In this document: piece by piece, positions 25,592 to 34,393 of the stretch
Position numbering within the stretch: the stretch's first letter is position 1
Layout of the letters: each line of letters starts with the position of its first letter
From: Methylobacteriaceae bacterium
Lineage (GTDB): Bacteria; Pseudomonadota; Alphaproteobacteria; Rhizobiales; Beijerinckiaceae
Length of the DNA: 64,000 bases
Direction of reading: 5' to 3'
Assembly: GCA_020638195.1 (NCBI GenBank)
Contig: JACKJC010000003.1
Location: forward strand, 248,001-312,000
Program-made: the position numbers and the translations under genes
Notes under the pieces: model-generated
What the model saw: the letters and a program-made list of their open reading frames with translations, nothing else
The model's database searches: none
Told to the model about the DNA's origin: nothing

Positions 25592-26014
25592 ATGCACGCA
25601 GGTCCCATCGCGCTCGCCTTCGCCGCCGCCTATCTCGGCGCGGCGCTCTATTCCGTGCTGGTCGAACAGCCCGCGCGGCTGACGCTGGACGACCGCGCGC
25701 TCGTCAAGGAATGGGCGCCGAGCGACCGGCGCGCGCTCCTGCTGCTCGCCCTGTTCGCGCTGGCTTCCGCCATCGCCGCGCTGATCGAATTCAAGTCCGG
25801 CGGCAATGCGCTCTGGTTGATCGGCGCCGCCTTCGCCATGGCGAGCTGGCCCTACATGTTCTTCGTGCTGGTGCCTCTCAACAACCGCCTGTTGGCGGCC
25901 GACCATGGCGGCTCGGACGCTCGCGGCCTGATCGCGACCTGGGGTCTGCTGGAATGGGGACAGGTGGGGCTCGGGTTGGTCGCGAGCGCGATCTTCGTCG
26001 TCGCGCTCGGGTAA
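25592..26014 (+). CDS. DUF1772-like small integral membrane protein
   Basis: 140 residues from ATG 25592, preceded by GGAG at good spacing. Four hydrophobic segments are visible, with the YSVLVEQPARL motif after the first and FFVLVPLNNRLLA after the third, matching DUF1772 (anthrone-oxygenase-like) proteins. The cellular role is unknown for bacterial members. It follows the ABC transporter by 76 bp on the same strand and could be co-transcribed. Confidence 0.75.
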   Translation: MHAGPIALAFAAAYLGAALYSVLVEQPARLTLDDRALVKEWAPSDRRALLLLALFALASAIAALIEFKSGGNALWLIGAAFAMASWPYMFFVLVPLNNRLLAADHGGSDARGLIATWGLLEWGQVGLGLVASAIFVVALG

Positions 26015-26021
26015 TCGGTTT

Positions 26022-26060
26022 CCCTCTCCCCGCCTGCGGGGAGAGGGTCAGGGCGAGGGG
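26022..26060. repeat. Dispersed C/G-rich inverted-repeat arm (third copy)
   Basis: Nearly identical to the arms of the element at 3809-3950: CCCTCTCCCCGCCTGCGGGG followed by AGAGGGTCAGGGCGAGGGG. A degenerate second hairpin (about 26082-26112) follows. It fills the gap between the DUF1772 gene and hisS. Confidence 0.85.
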
Positions 26061-26158
26061 CGGGGTAAGCTGCGCAAGTCTGCCTCTCGTCCCGTGAAGG
26101 GGGAGGCGGGGCTCAAACGCCCTTGCTCTCCCGGGCCAGCGCGCCTAAACCCCGGCGC

Positions 26159-27673
26159 ATGAGCGACGCAAGCAACAAAGTCAAAGCCCGCCAGCCGCGC
26201 GGTCTCGCCGACCGTGGCCCGGCCGAACTCGCCGCCTCCGAGCGCATGCTCGCGAAAATCCGCGAGTCCTACGAACTCTACGGCTTCGAGGCGGTGGAGA
26301 CGCCGTTCATCGAATATACCGACGCGCTCGGCAAGTTCCTGCCGGATCAGGACCGCCCGAACGAGGGCGTCTTCTCCTTCCAGGACGACGACGAGCAATG
26401 GCTGTCGCTGCGCTACGACCTGACCGCGCCGCTCGCCCGCTATGTCGCGGAAAATTACGACAAGCTCGCCAAGCCCTACCGCTCCTATCGCGCCGGCTAC
26501 GTCTTCAGAAACGAAAAGCCCGGCCCCGGCCGTTTTCGGCAGTTCATGCAGTTCGACGCGGATACGGTTGGCGCAGCCTCCGTCGCCGCCGACGCCGAAA
26601 TCTGCATGATGGCCGCCGACACGCTGGAAAAGCTGGGGATTCAGCGCGGCGACTATGTCGTGAAGGTCAACAACCGCAAGGTTCTGGACGGCGTGATGGA
26701 GGCGATCGGCCTCGGAGGCGATGAGAACGCGGGGCGCAGGCTCACGGTGTTGCGGGCGATCGACAAGCTGGATCGTTTGGGTGCTCATGGCGTTGAAATG
26801 CTGCTCGGCCCCGGCCGCAAGGACGAGAGCGGGGATTTCACAAAAGGGGCGGGTCTCGATCCGGTTCAAATTTCGAGAATCTTAAATTTCACAGGCTGGG
26901 GAGAAGAAGGTTCCGGCTCCGGCAGCCTTGTCGGCGCAAACTCTGTCACGCTCGGAAATTTTGCGGCGGCGGTCGCGGGGAACTCGCTGGGCGAAAAAGG
27001 TGTCGCGGAATTGCGCGAGTTTGCCGAAATCGTCCAAGCTGCGGGCTACGATCACCACCGAATCCGCATCGATCCCTCCGTCGTGCGCGGCCTCGAATAT
27101 TACACCGGCCCCGTCTTCGAGGCGGAGCTGACATTCGGCGTTACGGACGACAAGGGCGCTCCCGTGCGCTTCGGCTCGGTCGGCGGCGGCGGCCGCTACG
27201 ACGGCCTCGTCGGACGCTTCCGCAACGAGCCCGTGCCCGCGACCGGCTTTTCCATCGGCGTCTCGCGTCTGTTCGCGGCGCTGAAACTGGTCGACAGCCC
27301 GATTGTCAGCGCTGGCGCGCAGATGGGCCCTGTCGTCGTGCTGGTGATGGATCGCGACCGTGTCGCGCATTATCAGGCGATGGTCGCGCGTTTGCGCGCC
27401 GAGAACGTGCGCGCCGAACTCTATCTCGGCTCCGCCGGCATGAAGGCGCAGATGAAATACGCCGACCGCCGCAATGCGCCCTGCGTGATCATTCAAGGCT
27501 CGGACGAGCACGCGCGGGGCGAAGTGCAGATCAAGGATCTGATCGAGGGCGCGCGGGCGGCGGCCGCGATCCAGTCCAACGAGGAATGGAAGAGCGCGCG
27601 GCCCGCGCAGTTTTCAGTGTCCGAGAACGAACTGGTGAATGCGGTGAAGGATGTGCTCGCGCGACACGCTTAA
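26159..27673 (+). CDS. hisS: Histidyl-tRNA synthetase
   Basis: 504 residues from ATG 26159. Class II synthetase: motif 1 region (YELYGFEAVETPFIEY), motif 2 (SYRAGYVFRNEKPGPGRFRQFMQFD) and motif 3 (GGGGRYDGLVGRF) are all present, with the histidine-specific block RGLEYYTGPVFE. A C-terminal anticodon-binding domain starts near residue 390. It charges tRNA-His in the cytoplasm. A patch around 26815-27030 uses AT-richer codons (AGA, TTA, AAT, ACA) than the rest of the gene. It lies near, and opposite to, hisZ, its catalytically inactive paralogue. Confidence 0.96.
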   Translation: MSDASNKVKARQPRGLADRGPAELAASERMLAKIRESYELYGFEAVETPFIEYTDALGKFLPDQDRPNEGVFSFQDDDEQWLSLRYDLTAPLARYVAENYDKLAKPYRSYRAGYVFRNEKPGPGRFRQFMQFDADTVGAASVAADAEICMMAADTLEKLGIQRGDYVVKVNNRKVLDGVMEAIGLGGDENAGRRLTVLRAIDKLDRLGAHGVEMLLGPGRKDESGDFTKGAGLDPVQISRILNFTGWGEEGSGSGSLVGANSVTLGNFAAAVAGNSLGEKGVAELREFAEIVQAAGYDHHRIRIDPSVVRGLEYYTGPVFEAELTFGVTDDKGAPVRFGSVGGGGRYDGLVGRFRNEPVPATGFSIGVSRLFAALKLVDSPIVSAGAQMGPVVVLVMDRDRVAHYQAMVARLRAENVRAELYLGSAGMKAQMKYADRRNAPCVIIQGSDEHARGEVQIKDLIEGARAAAAIQSNEEWKSARPAQFSVSENELVNAVKDVLARHA

Positions 27674-27754
27674 CCTTCGCGGCGTCCCCGGGCGATCGCG
27701 GCAACGGAACGAAGGATTGCGCATTACGTTCTGCCTCGATTGAGGAGGCAAGCC

Positions 27755-28654
27755 ATGGATGACCGGTCGCACGCGCGGTTGCAGCACCCCACGCCCAAAC
27801 ATCCCGCGCCGCCGTTCGAAAAGCAGAAGCAGAACTGGCCGGGTCTGGCGAAAAAGATGCAGCCGCCGCCGGACCACGGCGAAGAAAGCTACAGGGGTGC
27901 GGGCCGGTTGACCGGCCGCAAGGCGCTGATCACCGGCGGCGATTCCGGCATGGGTCGCGCCGCGGCCATCGCCTTCGCGCGCGAGGGCGCCGATATCGCG
28001 ATCAATTATTTTCCGAACGAGGAAGACGACGCGCGCGATGTGCTGGCGCTGATCGAGAGAGCCGGCCGCAAGGCGGTCCTCCTGCCTGGCGACCTGCGCG
28101 AGGAAGAATTTTGCCGCAAGCTGGTGCGCGACGCGCACGAGGCGCTCGGCGGGCTCGATATCCTCGTCACCAACGCCGCGCGCCAGCAGGCGCACGATTC
28201 CTTTCTGGAAATCTCGACGGATGATTTCGACGCGACGATGAAAACCAACATCTATGCGCCGTTCTGGCTCCTGCAGGAGGCCGTGCCGCTGATGCCGGAG
28301 GGAGCCACCATCATCGCGACCTCATCTGAGCAGGCAATGGACCCTTCGCCCGACCTGTATGACTACGCGCAGACCAAGGCGGCGACGACGAACTTCGTGC
28401 GCTCGCTCGCCAAGCAGCTCGCCGAACGCGGCATCCGCGTCAACGGCGTTGCGCCGGGGCCCATCTGGACGCCGTTGCAGGTCTCCGGCGGCGCCTCCAT
28501 GGGCAAGCTCGAACAATTCGGTTCGACAGCGCCGGCCGGACGGCCCGGTCAGCCCGCGGAGCTTGCCGCGATCTACGTGCTGCTGGCGGACCCCGCCGCG
28601 AGCTATACGACCGGCCAGATATACGGCGCCTCGGGCGGCGCCGGCCTGCCTTGA
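27755..28654 (+). CDS. SDR-family oxidoreductase
   Basis: 299 residues from ATG 27755 with ribosome site GAGGAGG. An approximately 45-residue Pro/Gln-rich N-terminal extension (PKHPAPPFEKQKQNWPG) precedes the Rossmann domain. The cofactor motif is TGGDSGMGRA, the NAA element reads VTNAARQQ, and the catalytic triad is represented by IIATSS and YAQTK. The N-terminal extension and overall pattern match the YhdF/YhxC type of stress-associated SDRs. It probably uses NAD(P)H on an unknown small substrate. The stop abuts the stop of the convergent META gene with no bases between. Confidence 0.88.
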   Translation: MDDRSHARLQHPTPKHPAPPFEKQKQNWPGLAKKMQPPPDHGEESYRGAGRLTGRKALITGGDSGMGRAAAIAFAREGADIAINYFPNEEDDARDVLALIERAGRKAVLLPGDLREEEFCRKLVRDAHEALGGLDILVTNAARQQAHDSFLEISTDDFDATMKTNIYAPFWLLQEAVPLMPEGATIIATSSEQAMDPSPDLYDYAQTKAATTNFVRSLAKQLAERGIRVNGVAPGPIWTPLQVSGGASMGKLEQFGSTAPAGRPGQPAELAAIYVLLADPAASYTTGQIYGASGGAGLP

Positions 28655-29122
28655 CTACAGCCCGCGATTATAGGTCAGTTCGCCGTACTTGCTCTTCACC
28701 GTCAGCGTCGAGCCCTGCAGATCCCAGGTCGGGCCGGAGCGCAGCACGGTGAGATAGGCGCGCTCGAAATTGTTCACCTCGGGCGAGCAATTCTTCTTGG
28801 TCATCGCGACGGGGCCCATGGCGAGGCGATGGCCCTTGATCGGATAGAGCGTAGCCGACCAGGTGTTGCAGCCCGACGAGCCCGTGCCACGCAGATTCTC
28901 GTCGATCAGCAGCGAGGCCTCGGCCGGCGGGTTCTTGCCGTTGATGGTCCTGAGCTGCCAGGTCGCCTTGGTCGGGAAGGGCGATTCGTAGGCGAACTTG
29001 TCGTCTTTCTTTTGCGCCTGGCCCTGCTCCTGCTCCTGGTCCTTCTTTTTCTTCGCCAGCGCAGGCTGTGCGGCCAGCGCCGCCGCGACGGAAATTGCGG
29101 CCAGAATAGCGAGCTTCTTCAT
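28655..29122 (-). CDS. Exported META-domain (HslJ-like) protein
   Basis: 155 residues from ATG 29122 with ribosome site GAGGGG. A signal peptide (MKKLAILAAISVAAALAAQPALA) is followed by a Lys/Gln/Glu-rich linker and a META domain: TWQLRTINGKNPP, GSSGCNTWSA, and MGPVAMTKKNCSPEVNNFERAYL, the conserved pattern of HslJ-like proteins with two cysteines. Function in the periplasm is unknown; E. coli HslJ is a heat-inducible protein linked to novobiocin resistance. It converges with the SDR gene with zero spacing. Confidence 0.86.
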   Translation of the reverse strand: MKKLAILAAISVAAALAAQPALAKKKKDQEQEQGQAQKKDDKFAYESPFPTKATWQLRTINGKNPPAEASLLIDENLRGTGSSGCNTWSATLYPIKGHRLAMGPVAMTKKNCSPEVNNFERAYLTVLRSGPTWDLQGSTLTVKSKYGELTYNRGL

Positions 29123-29187
29123 TGCATCCCCTCGAGCAAACAGCTGGTTCGCCCCTCTTACATCAAAATGCGGCGGGAAAACGAGCC

Positions 29188-29766
29188 TCAGCCGATCAGA
29201 CGCACGCCGATCAGCCATGGATGTCCCCAGAACAACATGGCGAGATAGGCGATCGTGCCCACGACGACGACGATGACATCCTGCGCCACGCCGCCGTGGC
29301 GCGCGCCGAGCGGCCCAAGCGCATTGCGCTTCTTGACCGAGATGCGGTCGTAGACCGCCCAGGCGAGGAAGGAAGCGAACAGGATGATCCCGGCGAGATC
29401 GCCATTGGCAATGAGATGCGCCAGCGCCCAGATCTTCACCGCCGCCAGCATCGGATGCTTGGCCTTGTCGCGAATGTGCGAGGGCACGTAGGCGGCGACC
29501 AGCAGAACGAAGGAAAACCACATCAAGAGGAAGGCGATGTGCTTCGTCCAGGTCGGCGGGGTCCAGAGCTGCGCATTGACGCCGGAATGGCGCGCCATGC
29601 CGAAGCCCCAGACGATCAGCACGAAACCGAGAAGCGAGGCGATCGTGAAGGCGAGCTTGTACGGGCCTTCGCCGAGTTTGCGCACGAGGCCGTCGCGCGC
29701 CGGCGGCGAGGTCGGCACGAGATGCACGCCGAGAAAGACGAGAAGTCCGAGGACGAGAACGGTCAT
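29188..29766 (-). CDS. NnrU-family integral membrane protein
   Basis: 192 residues, six or so hydrophobic segments. The pattern HLVPTSPPARDGLVRKLGEG followed by YKLAFTIASLLGFVLIVWG, and the KHPMLAAVKIWALAHLIANGD block, matches NnrU/Z-ISO proteins. NnrU was described in denitrifiers as needed for nitrite and NO reductase function; plant Z-ISO is a haem-dependent carotene isomerase. No denitrification gene is in the window, so the role here is open. It lies 65 bp upstream of the META gene on the same strand. Confidence 0.88.
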   Translation of the reverse strand: MTVLVLGLLVFLGVHLVPTSPPARDGLVRKLGEGPYKLAFTIASLLGFVLIVWGFGMARHSGVNAQLWTPPTWTKHIAFLLMWFSFVLLVAAYVPSHIRDKAKHPMLAAVKIWALAHLIANGDLAGIILFASFLAWAVYDRISVKKRNALGPLGARHGGVAQDVIVVVVGTIAYLAMLFWGHPWLIGVRLIG

Positions 29767-29909
29767 GCAGGGGCTCGCGATAAGTTTGCGCGGAGCCTAG
29801 AACGGAATGAGCCGGCATTCTACCGCCTTCATGGCCGGGCGCGTGCCGGCCATCGGTCATGACGGCTTGTGGCGAATAGGGAATGCGAGCCTTCAGGCGC
29901 GCGCTCCGC

Positions 29910-30881
29910 TCAGCCCAGCCGTTTCGCCAGCTTCTCCCACAGCGGGTTCTTCGCGGTGAACACATAGTCGACCTGACCGACCGTCACGGTGTCCGCGCCA
30001 TGCTTGATCAGCCATTCCGCGAGATCGGGCGCGTCCGTCTTCGGGCAGGCGAGCATGACGAGGCCGTCCTGTCCGCGACCGCGCAGGCGCGCGCCGTATT
30101 TGGCGGCCCCTTTCTTCAACTTGCTTTCGCTCAGCTCCGGCACGAAGGCGCGCACCTCGCGCGTCGTGCGCGCTTCTTCTTCCGCCGCGATGCGCGCGAG
30201 AATGAGCCGCGCCGCTTCTCGTGCGGTCTCGTCCCATGTCGCCGTCGTGGAGGCCACGAGATTGGCCTCCGAGCGCAGCATCACGCCGTCGTCGAGCACC
30301 TTCAGCGCATTGGCTTTCAGCGTCGCGCCGGTCGTGGTGATGTCGACGATCAGCTCAGCCTGTCCCGCGGCCGGCGCGCCTTCGGTCGCGCCGAGGCTTT
30401 CGACGATGCGATAGTCCGCGACGCCGTTGTCCGCGAAATAGCGGCGCGTGAGATTGATGTATTTGGTCGCGACGCGCATGCGCTGGCCGCGCTTCGTGCG
30501 ATAGGCTGCGGCGACGTCGGCGAGATCGGCCATGTTGCGCACGTCGATCCACGCCTGCGGCGTGGCGACGACGACATTGGCGTGGCCGAAGCCGAGCGGC
30601 GTCAGCAGTTCGACCTTGCTCGCAGCGTCGGGAATGGTCTCGCGCACGAGATCTTCGCCGGTCACGCCCATGTGGACGGAGCCTTGCGCGAGATGCGCCG
30701 TTATGTCGGAGGCCGAGAGAAAGGCGATCTCGACATTGTCGACGCCCTTGAGCACGCCGCGATAATCGCGCGCGCCGCGCCCCTGCACGACATCGAGCCC
30801 CGCACGCGCGAAAAAGGCGTTGGCGTTTTCCTGTAACCGCCCCTTGGAGGGCACGGCGACGATGAGTTTGCTGTCGCTCAC
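29910..30881 (-). CDS. hisG: ATP phosphoribosyltransferase HisG
   Basis: 323 residues. Catalytic domain residues 1 to about 220 with SKGRLQENANAFFARAG, the GVTGEDLVRE block and VDITTTGATLKANALK (PRPP-loop region). It catalyses the first step of histidine biosynthesis. A C-terminal extension of about 95 residues (ending with DAPDLAEWLIKHGADTVTVG and KNPLWEKLAKRL) resembles the regulatory domain of the long HisG form. That is odd because the adjacent, translationally coupled hisZ is normally paired with the short form. ATGA overlap with hisZ indicates coupling. Confidence 0.93.
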   Translation of the reverse strand: MSDSKLIVAVPSKGRLQENANAFFARAGLDVVQGRGARDYRGVLKGVDNVEIAFLSASDITAHLAQGSVHMGVTGEDLVRETIPDAASKVELLTPLGFGHANVVVATPQAWIDVRNMADLADVAAAYRTKRGQRMRVATKYINLTRRYFADNGVADYRIVESLGATEGAPAAGQAELIVDITTTGATLKANALKVLDDGVMLRSEANLVASTTATWDETAREAARLILARIAAEEEARTTREVRAFVPELSESKLKKGAAKYGARLRGRGQDGLVMLACPKTDAPDLAEWLIKHGADTVTVGQVDYVFTAKNPLWEKLAKRLG

Positions 30882-32011
30882 GCCGAAACCTCCGCAAACA
30901 GGCGCTCGACCCAGATGGCCGCGCCGACGGCGGGAATGTCCTTCTTCGCGCCGAGCGTGCCGAGCAGGCGGTCGTAACGTCCGCCGCCGATGACCGGCTT
31001 GTCGGGCGCGGCGTCGGGCGCATGCGCCTCGAAGACGAAGCCCGTGTAGTAATCGAGCCGCCGCACGAAGCGCGCCGAGAATTTCATCGACGCCGGGTCG
31101 AGCCCGCGCGCGACCATGAAATTGAGGCGCTGGTCGAAGGAATCGAGCGCCGCCGAAAGATCGAGCTTGGCGTCCGACGCGAGCTTGCGCAGCGTGGCCG
31201 AGGCGGCGTCAGGATCGCCGGAGACGCCCAGGAACTTCGCGATCAGGTCGCGCTTGTCCTGCGGCACGCCGGGACCCGAGCGCAGGCTCGCCTGTTCGAG
31301 AAAGCGTTCGGTGATCTCGCTCACGCTGCGCCCGCCGACCGAGGAAATGCCCGCGATCGACAAGAGGTCTTCCACCAGGGCGCGCGCACCCTGCTTGTCG
31401 GCGCCTTCCAGCGCGGCGAGCACGCCGGAATGATCGTCCGAGCCGTTGGTCGGCGACGCCTCGAATATCTTGTCCAGCGACACGCCATGCGCGAGGCCGC
31501 GCCGGATGAGGCGCAGCCAGCTCGCCGGCAATTTGAGGGAATCGAGGAATTGCGCGAACAGGCCGGCGTCGCCGATGGTGACGTTGAGATCGCCGCTCCC
31601 CGCCTTGGCGGCCGCTTCCAGCGACAGCGCCAGAATTTCCGCGTCGGCGGCTTCCTTGTCCTTGCGGCCGAAGCTTTCGAGGCCCGCCTGCAAAAATTCG
31701 CCGCTGCCGTCGGGCCGGAAGCGGAAGACCGAGCCGAGGTAAGAAAAGGCGGCGGCCTTGCCGGCCGCGCTCGACGCCAGATAGGCGACAGAGACGGGCA
31801 AAGTGAATTCGGGGCGCAGGCAGAGTTCGGCGCCGGCTGCGTCCGTCGTCAGGTAGAGGCGGCCGCGCATGTCCTCGCCGAGCTGGTCGAGGAAAACAGC
31901 GGCCGGCTGCAGGATCGGCGGCTCGGCGCGCTTGTAGCCGGACGCGACGAGATGGGCGAGCAGCGTCTGCCCGCCCGATTTCGCGTCTTTCCGTCCATTC
32001 TTCGTCGCCAC
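30878..32011 (-). CDS. hisZ: ATP phosphoribosyltransferase regulatory subunit HisZ
   Basis: 377 residues. A class II HisRS-like catalytic fold without an anticodon-binding domain: ELCLRPEFTLPVSVAYLAS (motif-2-like start), VFRFRPDGSGEFLQAGLESFG, RRLDYYTGFVFEAHA and IGGGRYDRLLGTLG. These are HisZ signatures. HisZ forms an octamer with HisG and makes it active and histidine-sensitive. It is the upstream gene of the hisZ-hisG pair, overlapping hisG by 4 bases. Distinguished from true HisS, which is encoded nearby on the other strand, by length and lack of tRNA-binding elements. Confidence 0.92.
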   Translation of the reverse strand: MATKNGRKDAKSGGQTLLAHLVASGYKRAEPPILQPAAVFLDQLGEDMRGRLYLTTDAAGAELCLRPEFTLPVSVAYLASSAAGKAAAFSYLGSVFRFRPDGSGEFLQAGLESFGRKDKEAADAEILALSLEAAAKAGSGDLNVTIGDAGLFAQFLDSLKLPASWLRLIRRGLAHGVSLDKIFEASPTNGSDDHSGVLAALEGADKQGARALVEDLLSIAGISSVGGRSVSEITERFLEQASLRSGPGVPQDKRDLIAKFLGVSGDPDAASATLRKLASDAKLDLSAALDSFDQRLNFMVARGLDPASMKFSARFVRRLDYYTGFVFEAHAPDAAPDKPVIGGGRYDRLLGTLGAKKDIPAVGAAIWVERLFAEVSA

Positions 32012-32105
32012 GGCGCAAATCCTGAAAAATTTGCGTTTTCTTTATCAAGCGTAGCCGGGCGACGCATCTCAAAAAGCAGGGGAGGGTGAATGGATTGGGG
32101 CGGGG

Positions 32106-32546
32106 TCAGCTCCCAACAACCTCCAGCTGCACATCCACATTTCCGCGGGTCGCGTGCGAATACGGGCAAATCTTCTCGTGCGCCTCGGTCACCAGCGCCA
32201 AAAGTTCGGCCTGCGGCAGGCTCTTGTCTTCCACGTGGATCTTCACCGCCAGTCCGAAACCGCCGCCCTCGCGCGGGCCGATCGAGACATTGCAGGTGAC
32301 GGCCGCCTTGCTGGCGTCCTTCTTGTGCGATTTGGCGATGAAATCGAGCGCGCCGCCGAAACAGGCGGCGTAACCTGCCGCGAACAGGTGTTCGGGCGTG
32401 GTCGTGCCGGGCTTGCCGGGGCCGCCCATTTCCCTGGCGACGGACAGGTCCGCCTTCACCGATCCGTCGGCGGCGGCCGTATGCCCGTTGCGCCCGCCCG
32501 TGGCGGTGGCGGCGACGGTCAGCAGCGGCTTGATCTTGTCGACCAT
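32106..32546 (-). CDS. ohr: Organic hydroperoxide resistance protein Ohr (OsmC family)
   Basis: 146 residues. Both active-site cysteines are present: TPEHLFAAGYAACFGGAL and EKICPYSHATRGNVDV. The full Ohr pattern separates it from OsmC proper. It reduces organic peroxides in the cytoplasm using lipoyl-type thiols. No adjacent ohrR regulator is visible. The ribosome site GGGAGA precedes the ATG at 32546. Confidence 0.93.
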   Translation of the reverse strand: MVDKIKPLLTVAATATGGRNGHTAAADGSVKADLSVAREMGGPGKPGTTTPEHLFAAGYAACFGGALDFIAKSHKKDASKAAVTCNVSIGPREGGGFGLAVKIHVEDKSLPQAELLALVTEAHEKICPYSHATRGNVDVQLEVVGS

Positions 32547-32600
32547 GTTTCTCTCCCGGTCATGTTGCGCGGGAGAGAATAGGGCGCGGCCAGCCCGAGG

Positions 32601-32810
32601 CTAGGCCGCAGCCTGCTTGGCCGGGAAGCCCGCGGCCGTCAGCGCGGCGGCGATGGCGGCCGGATCGGCGGAGGTCTCGGCTTCCACGCGGCCGGTGGCG
32701 AGATCAACCGACACTTTTGAGGCGGCGTCCTGCTTCTGGATGATCTTTTCGACCGAGCGGGCGCAGCCGCCGCAGGTCATGCCTGACACGTCGAGCTGGA
32801 GTTTGGACAT
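32601..32810 (-). CDS. Small heavy-metal-associated (CopZ-like) metallochaperone
   Basis: 69 residues from ATG 32810, ribosome site AAGGGAG. A single HMA domain: LDVSGMTCGGCARSVEKII contains the MTCxxC metal-binding motif near residues 11-16. The rest has the expected beta-alpha-beta pattern with VSVDLATGRVEAE. Such proteins ferry Cu(I) or other soft metals to P-type ATPases or sensors. No copper ATPase is in the window, so the partner is elsewhere. Confidence 0.9.
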   Translation of the reverse strand: MSKLQLDVSGMTCGGCARSVEKIIQKQDAASKVSVDLATGRVEAETSADPAAIAAALTAAGFPAKQAAA

Positions 32811-32958
32811 CGGGCGCTCCCTTTTGGCGCGAATATATATTCGGCGTTGAATATATGTCGGTCCGGCCGCTTTGGGAATGGTGCGCGGCGTCGCAGCCCG
32901 GCAGGCGCGCGCGCGACGCCCTATATCGAAAATCGAAGCCCGACCGCTGGGGACGAAA

Positions 32959-34362
32959 ATGACCGCGATGCGAAAAGAATCCGACAGTCTGGGCGAGATC
33001 GACGTGCCCGCCGACAGGCTGTGGGGCGCGCAGACGCAGCGCTCGCTCGAATATTTCTCGATCGGCCGCGACCTCATGCCGCCGGAAATGATCCGCGCCT
33101 ATGCCGTGCTGAAAAAGGCGGTCGCCAACGTCAATCGCGCGCAAGGCCGCCTCGGCGCGGACGCTCATCGCTTGATCGAGCAGGCCTGCGACGAGATTTT
33201 GGCCGGCCGTCACGACGGCGAGTTTCCTTTGCGTGTGTGGATGACGGGCTCCGGCACGCAGTTCAACATGAACGTCAACGAGGTGATTTCGAACCGCTGC
33301 TGCCAGCTCGCGGGAACGCCCTTGGGAAGCAAGAAGCCGGTGCATCCCAACGATCACGTCAACATGCAGCAGTCGTCGAACGACACGTTTCCGGCGGCCA
33401 TGCACATCGCCGCAGCGACCGGCGCGCGCGAAAAGCTGATCCCCGCCATCGCCGGCCTGCGCGATGCGCTCGGCGCCAAGGCGGCCGAATGGGCCGACAT
33501 TATCAAGATCGGCCGCACGCATCTACAGGACGCCACCCCCCTCACGCTCGGCCAGGAATTCTCGGGCTATGCAGCCATGTTGAGCGACGATGTCGAGCGC
33601 CTGGAATCCGCATTGCCCGGCGTCTATCGCCTCGCTCTCGGCGGCACGGCGGTCGGCACGGGCGTCAACGCGGGGCCGGGCTTTGCGGAAGCGGCGGCGG
33701 CGGAGATCGCCGAACTCACTGGGCTGCACTTTGTCACCGCGCCCAACAAATTCGCCGCGCAGGGCGCGCATGACGCGCTCGTGCATTTCTCCGGCGCGCT
33801 GCGCACGTTGGCGGGCTCTCTCTACAAGATAGCCAACGACATCCGCCTGCTCGCCTGCGGTCCTCGCGCGGGCCTTGCCGAACTCATTCTTCCCGCCAAC
33901 GAGCCCGGATCCTCCATCATGCCCGGCAAGGTCAACCCGACGCAGGCCGAGGCGCTGACCATGATCGCCGTGCAGGTCATGGCCAATGATGTCGCGGTCG
34001 GTTTCGGCGGCGCCGGCGGGCATCTGGAGATGAACGTCTACAAGCCGCTCATCATCCACAATGTCATGCAGTCCATCGCGATCCTGTCTGACGGCGCGAC
34101 GAATTTCCGCAAGTTCCTGGTCGAGGGCATGGCGCCCAATCGCAAGCGCATCGCCAAATATGTCGCGGATTCCCTGATGCTGGTGACGGCCCTCGCGCCG
34201 GTCGTCGGTTACGACAAGGCGTCCGAGATCGCGCATCTGGCGCTGCATGACGATCTCACGCTGAAGGAGGCCGCGCTCGCTCTCGGCCATGTCTCGGAAG
34301 CGGAGTTCGATCGCCTCGTCGATCCCGCCAAAATGCTGGGTCCCAACCTGCCGCCGGCTTGA
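32959..34362 (+). CDS. fumC: Class II fumarate hydratase FumC
   Basis: 467 residues from ATG 32959 (GGGGAC upstream); an in-frame ATG at 32968 is also possible. Aspartase/fumarase superfamily signatures: WMTGSGTQFNMNVNEV near residues 94-109, HVNMQQSSNDTFPAAMH near 134-150, GRTHLQDATPLTLGQE near 181-196 and the catalytic SS loop PGSSIMPGKVNP. It interconverts fumarate and malate in the TCA cycle and is the oxygen-stable, iron-free form. It is transcribed divergently from the metallochaperone gene. Confidence 0.96.
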   Translation: MTAMRKESDSLGEIDVPADRLWGAQTQRSLEYFSIGRDLMPPEMIRAYAVLKKAVANVNRAQGRLGADAHRLIEQACDEILAGRHDGEFPLRVWMTGSGTQFNMNVNEVISNRCCQLAGTPLGSKKPVHPNDHVNMQQSSNDTFPAAMHIAAATGAREKLIPAIAGLRDALGAKAAEWADIIKIGRTHLQDATPLTLGQEFSGYAAMLSDDVERLESALPGVYRLALGGTAVGTGVNAGPGFAEAAAAEIAELTGLHFVTAPNKFAAQGAHDALVHFSGALRTLAGSLYKIANDIRLLACGPRAGLAELILPANEPGSSIMPGKVNPTQAEALTMIAVQVMANDVAVGFGGAGGHLEMNVYKPLIIHNVMQSIAILSDGATNFRKFLVEGMAPNRKRIAKYVADSLMLVTALAPVVGYDKASEIAHLALHDDLTLKEAALALGHVSEAEFDRLVDPAKMLGPNLPPA

Positions 34363-34393
34363 CTTGTGGCGATCTGACCCGTAGCGCGCGGCC

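Noticed and set aside
26061..26112. Second arm of the C/G-rich inverted repeat before hisS
   Set aside because: Only a degenerate match (CCTCTCGTCCC...GGGGGAGG); not clear enough to call a complete element.
29123..29965. Upstream open extension of the META-domain frame (to 29965)
   Set aside because: A good signal peptide and ribosome site fix the start at 29122, and the extension lies over NnrU on the same strand.
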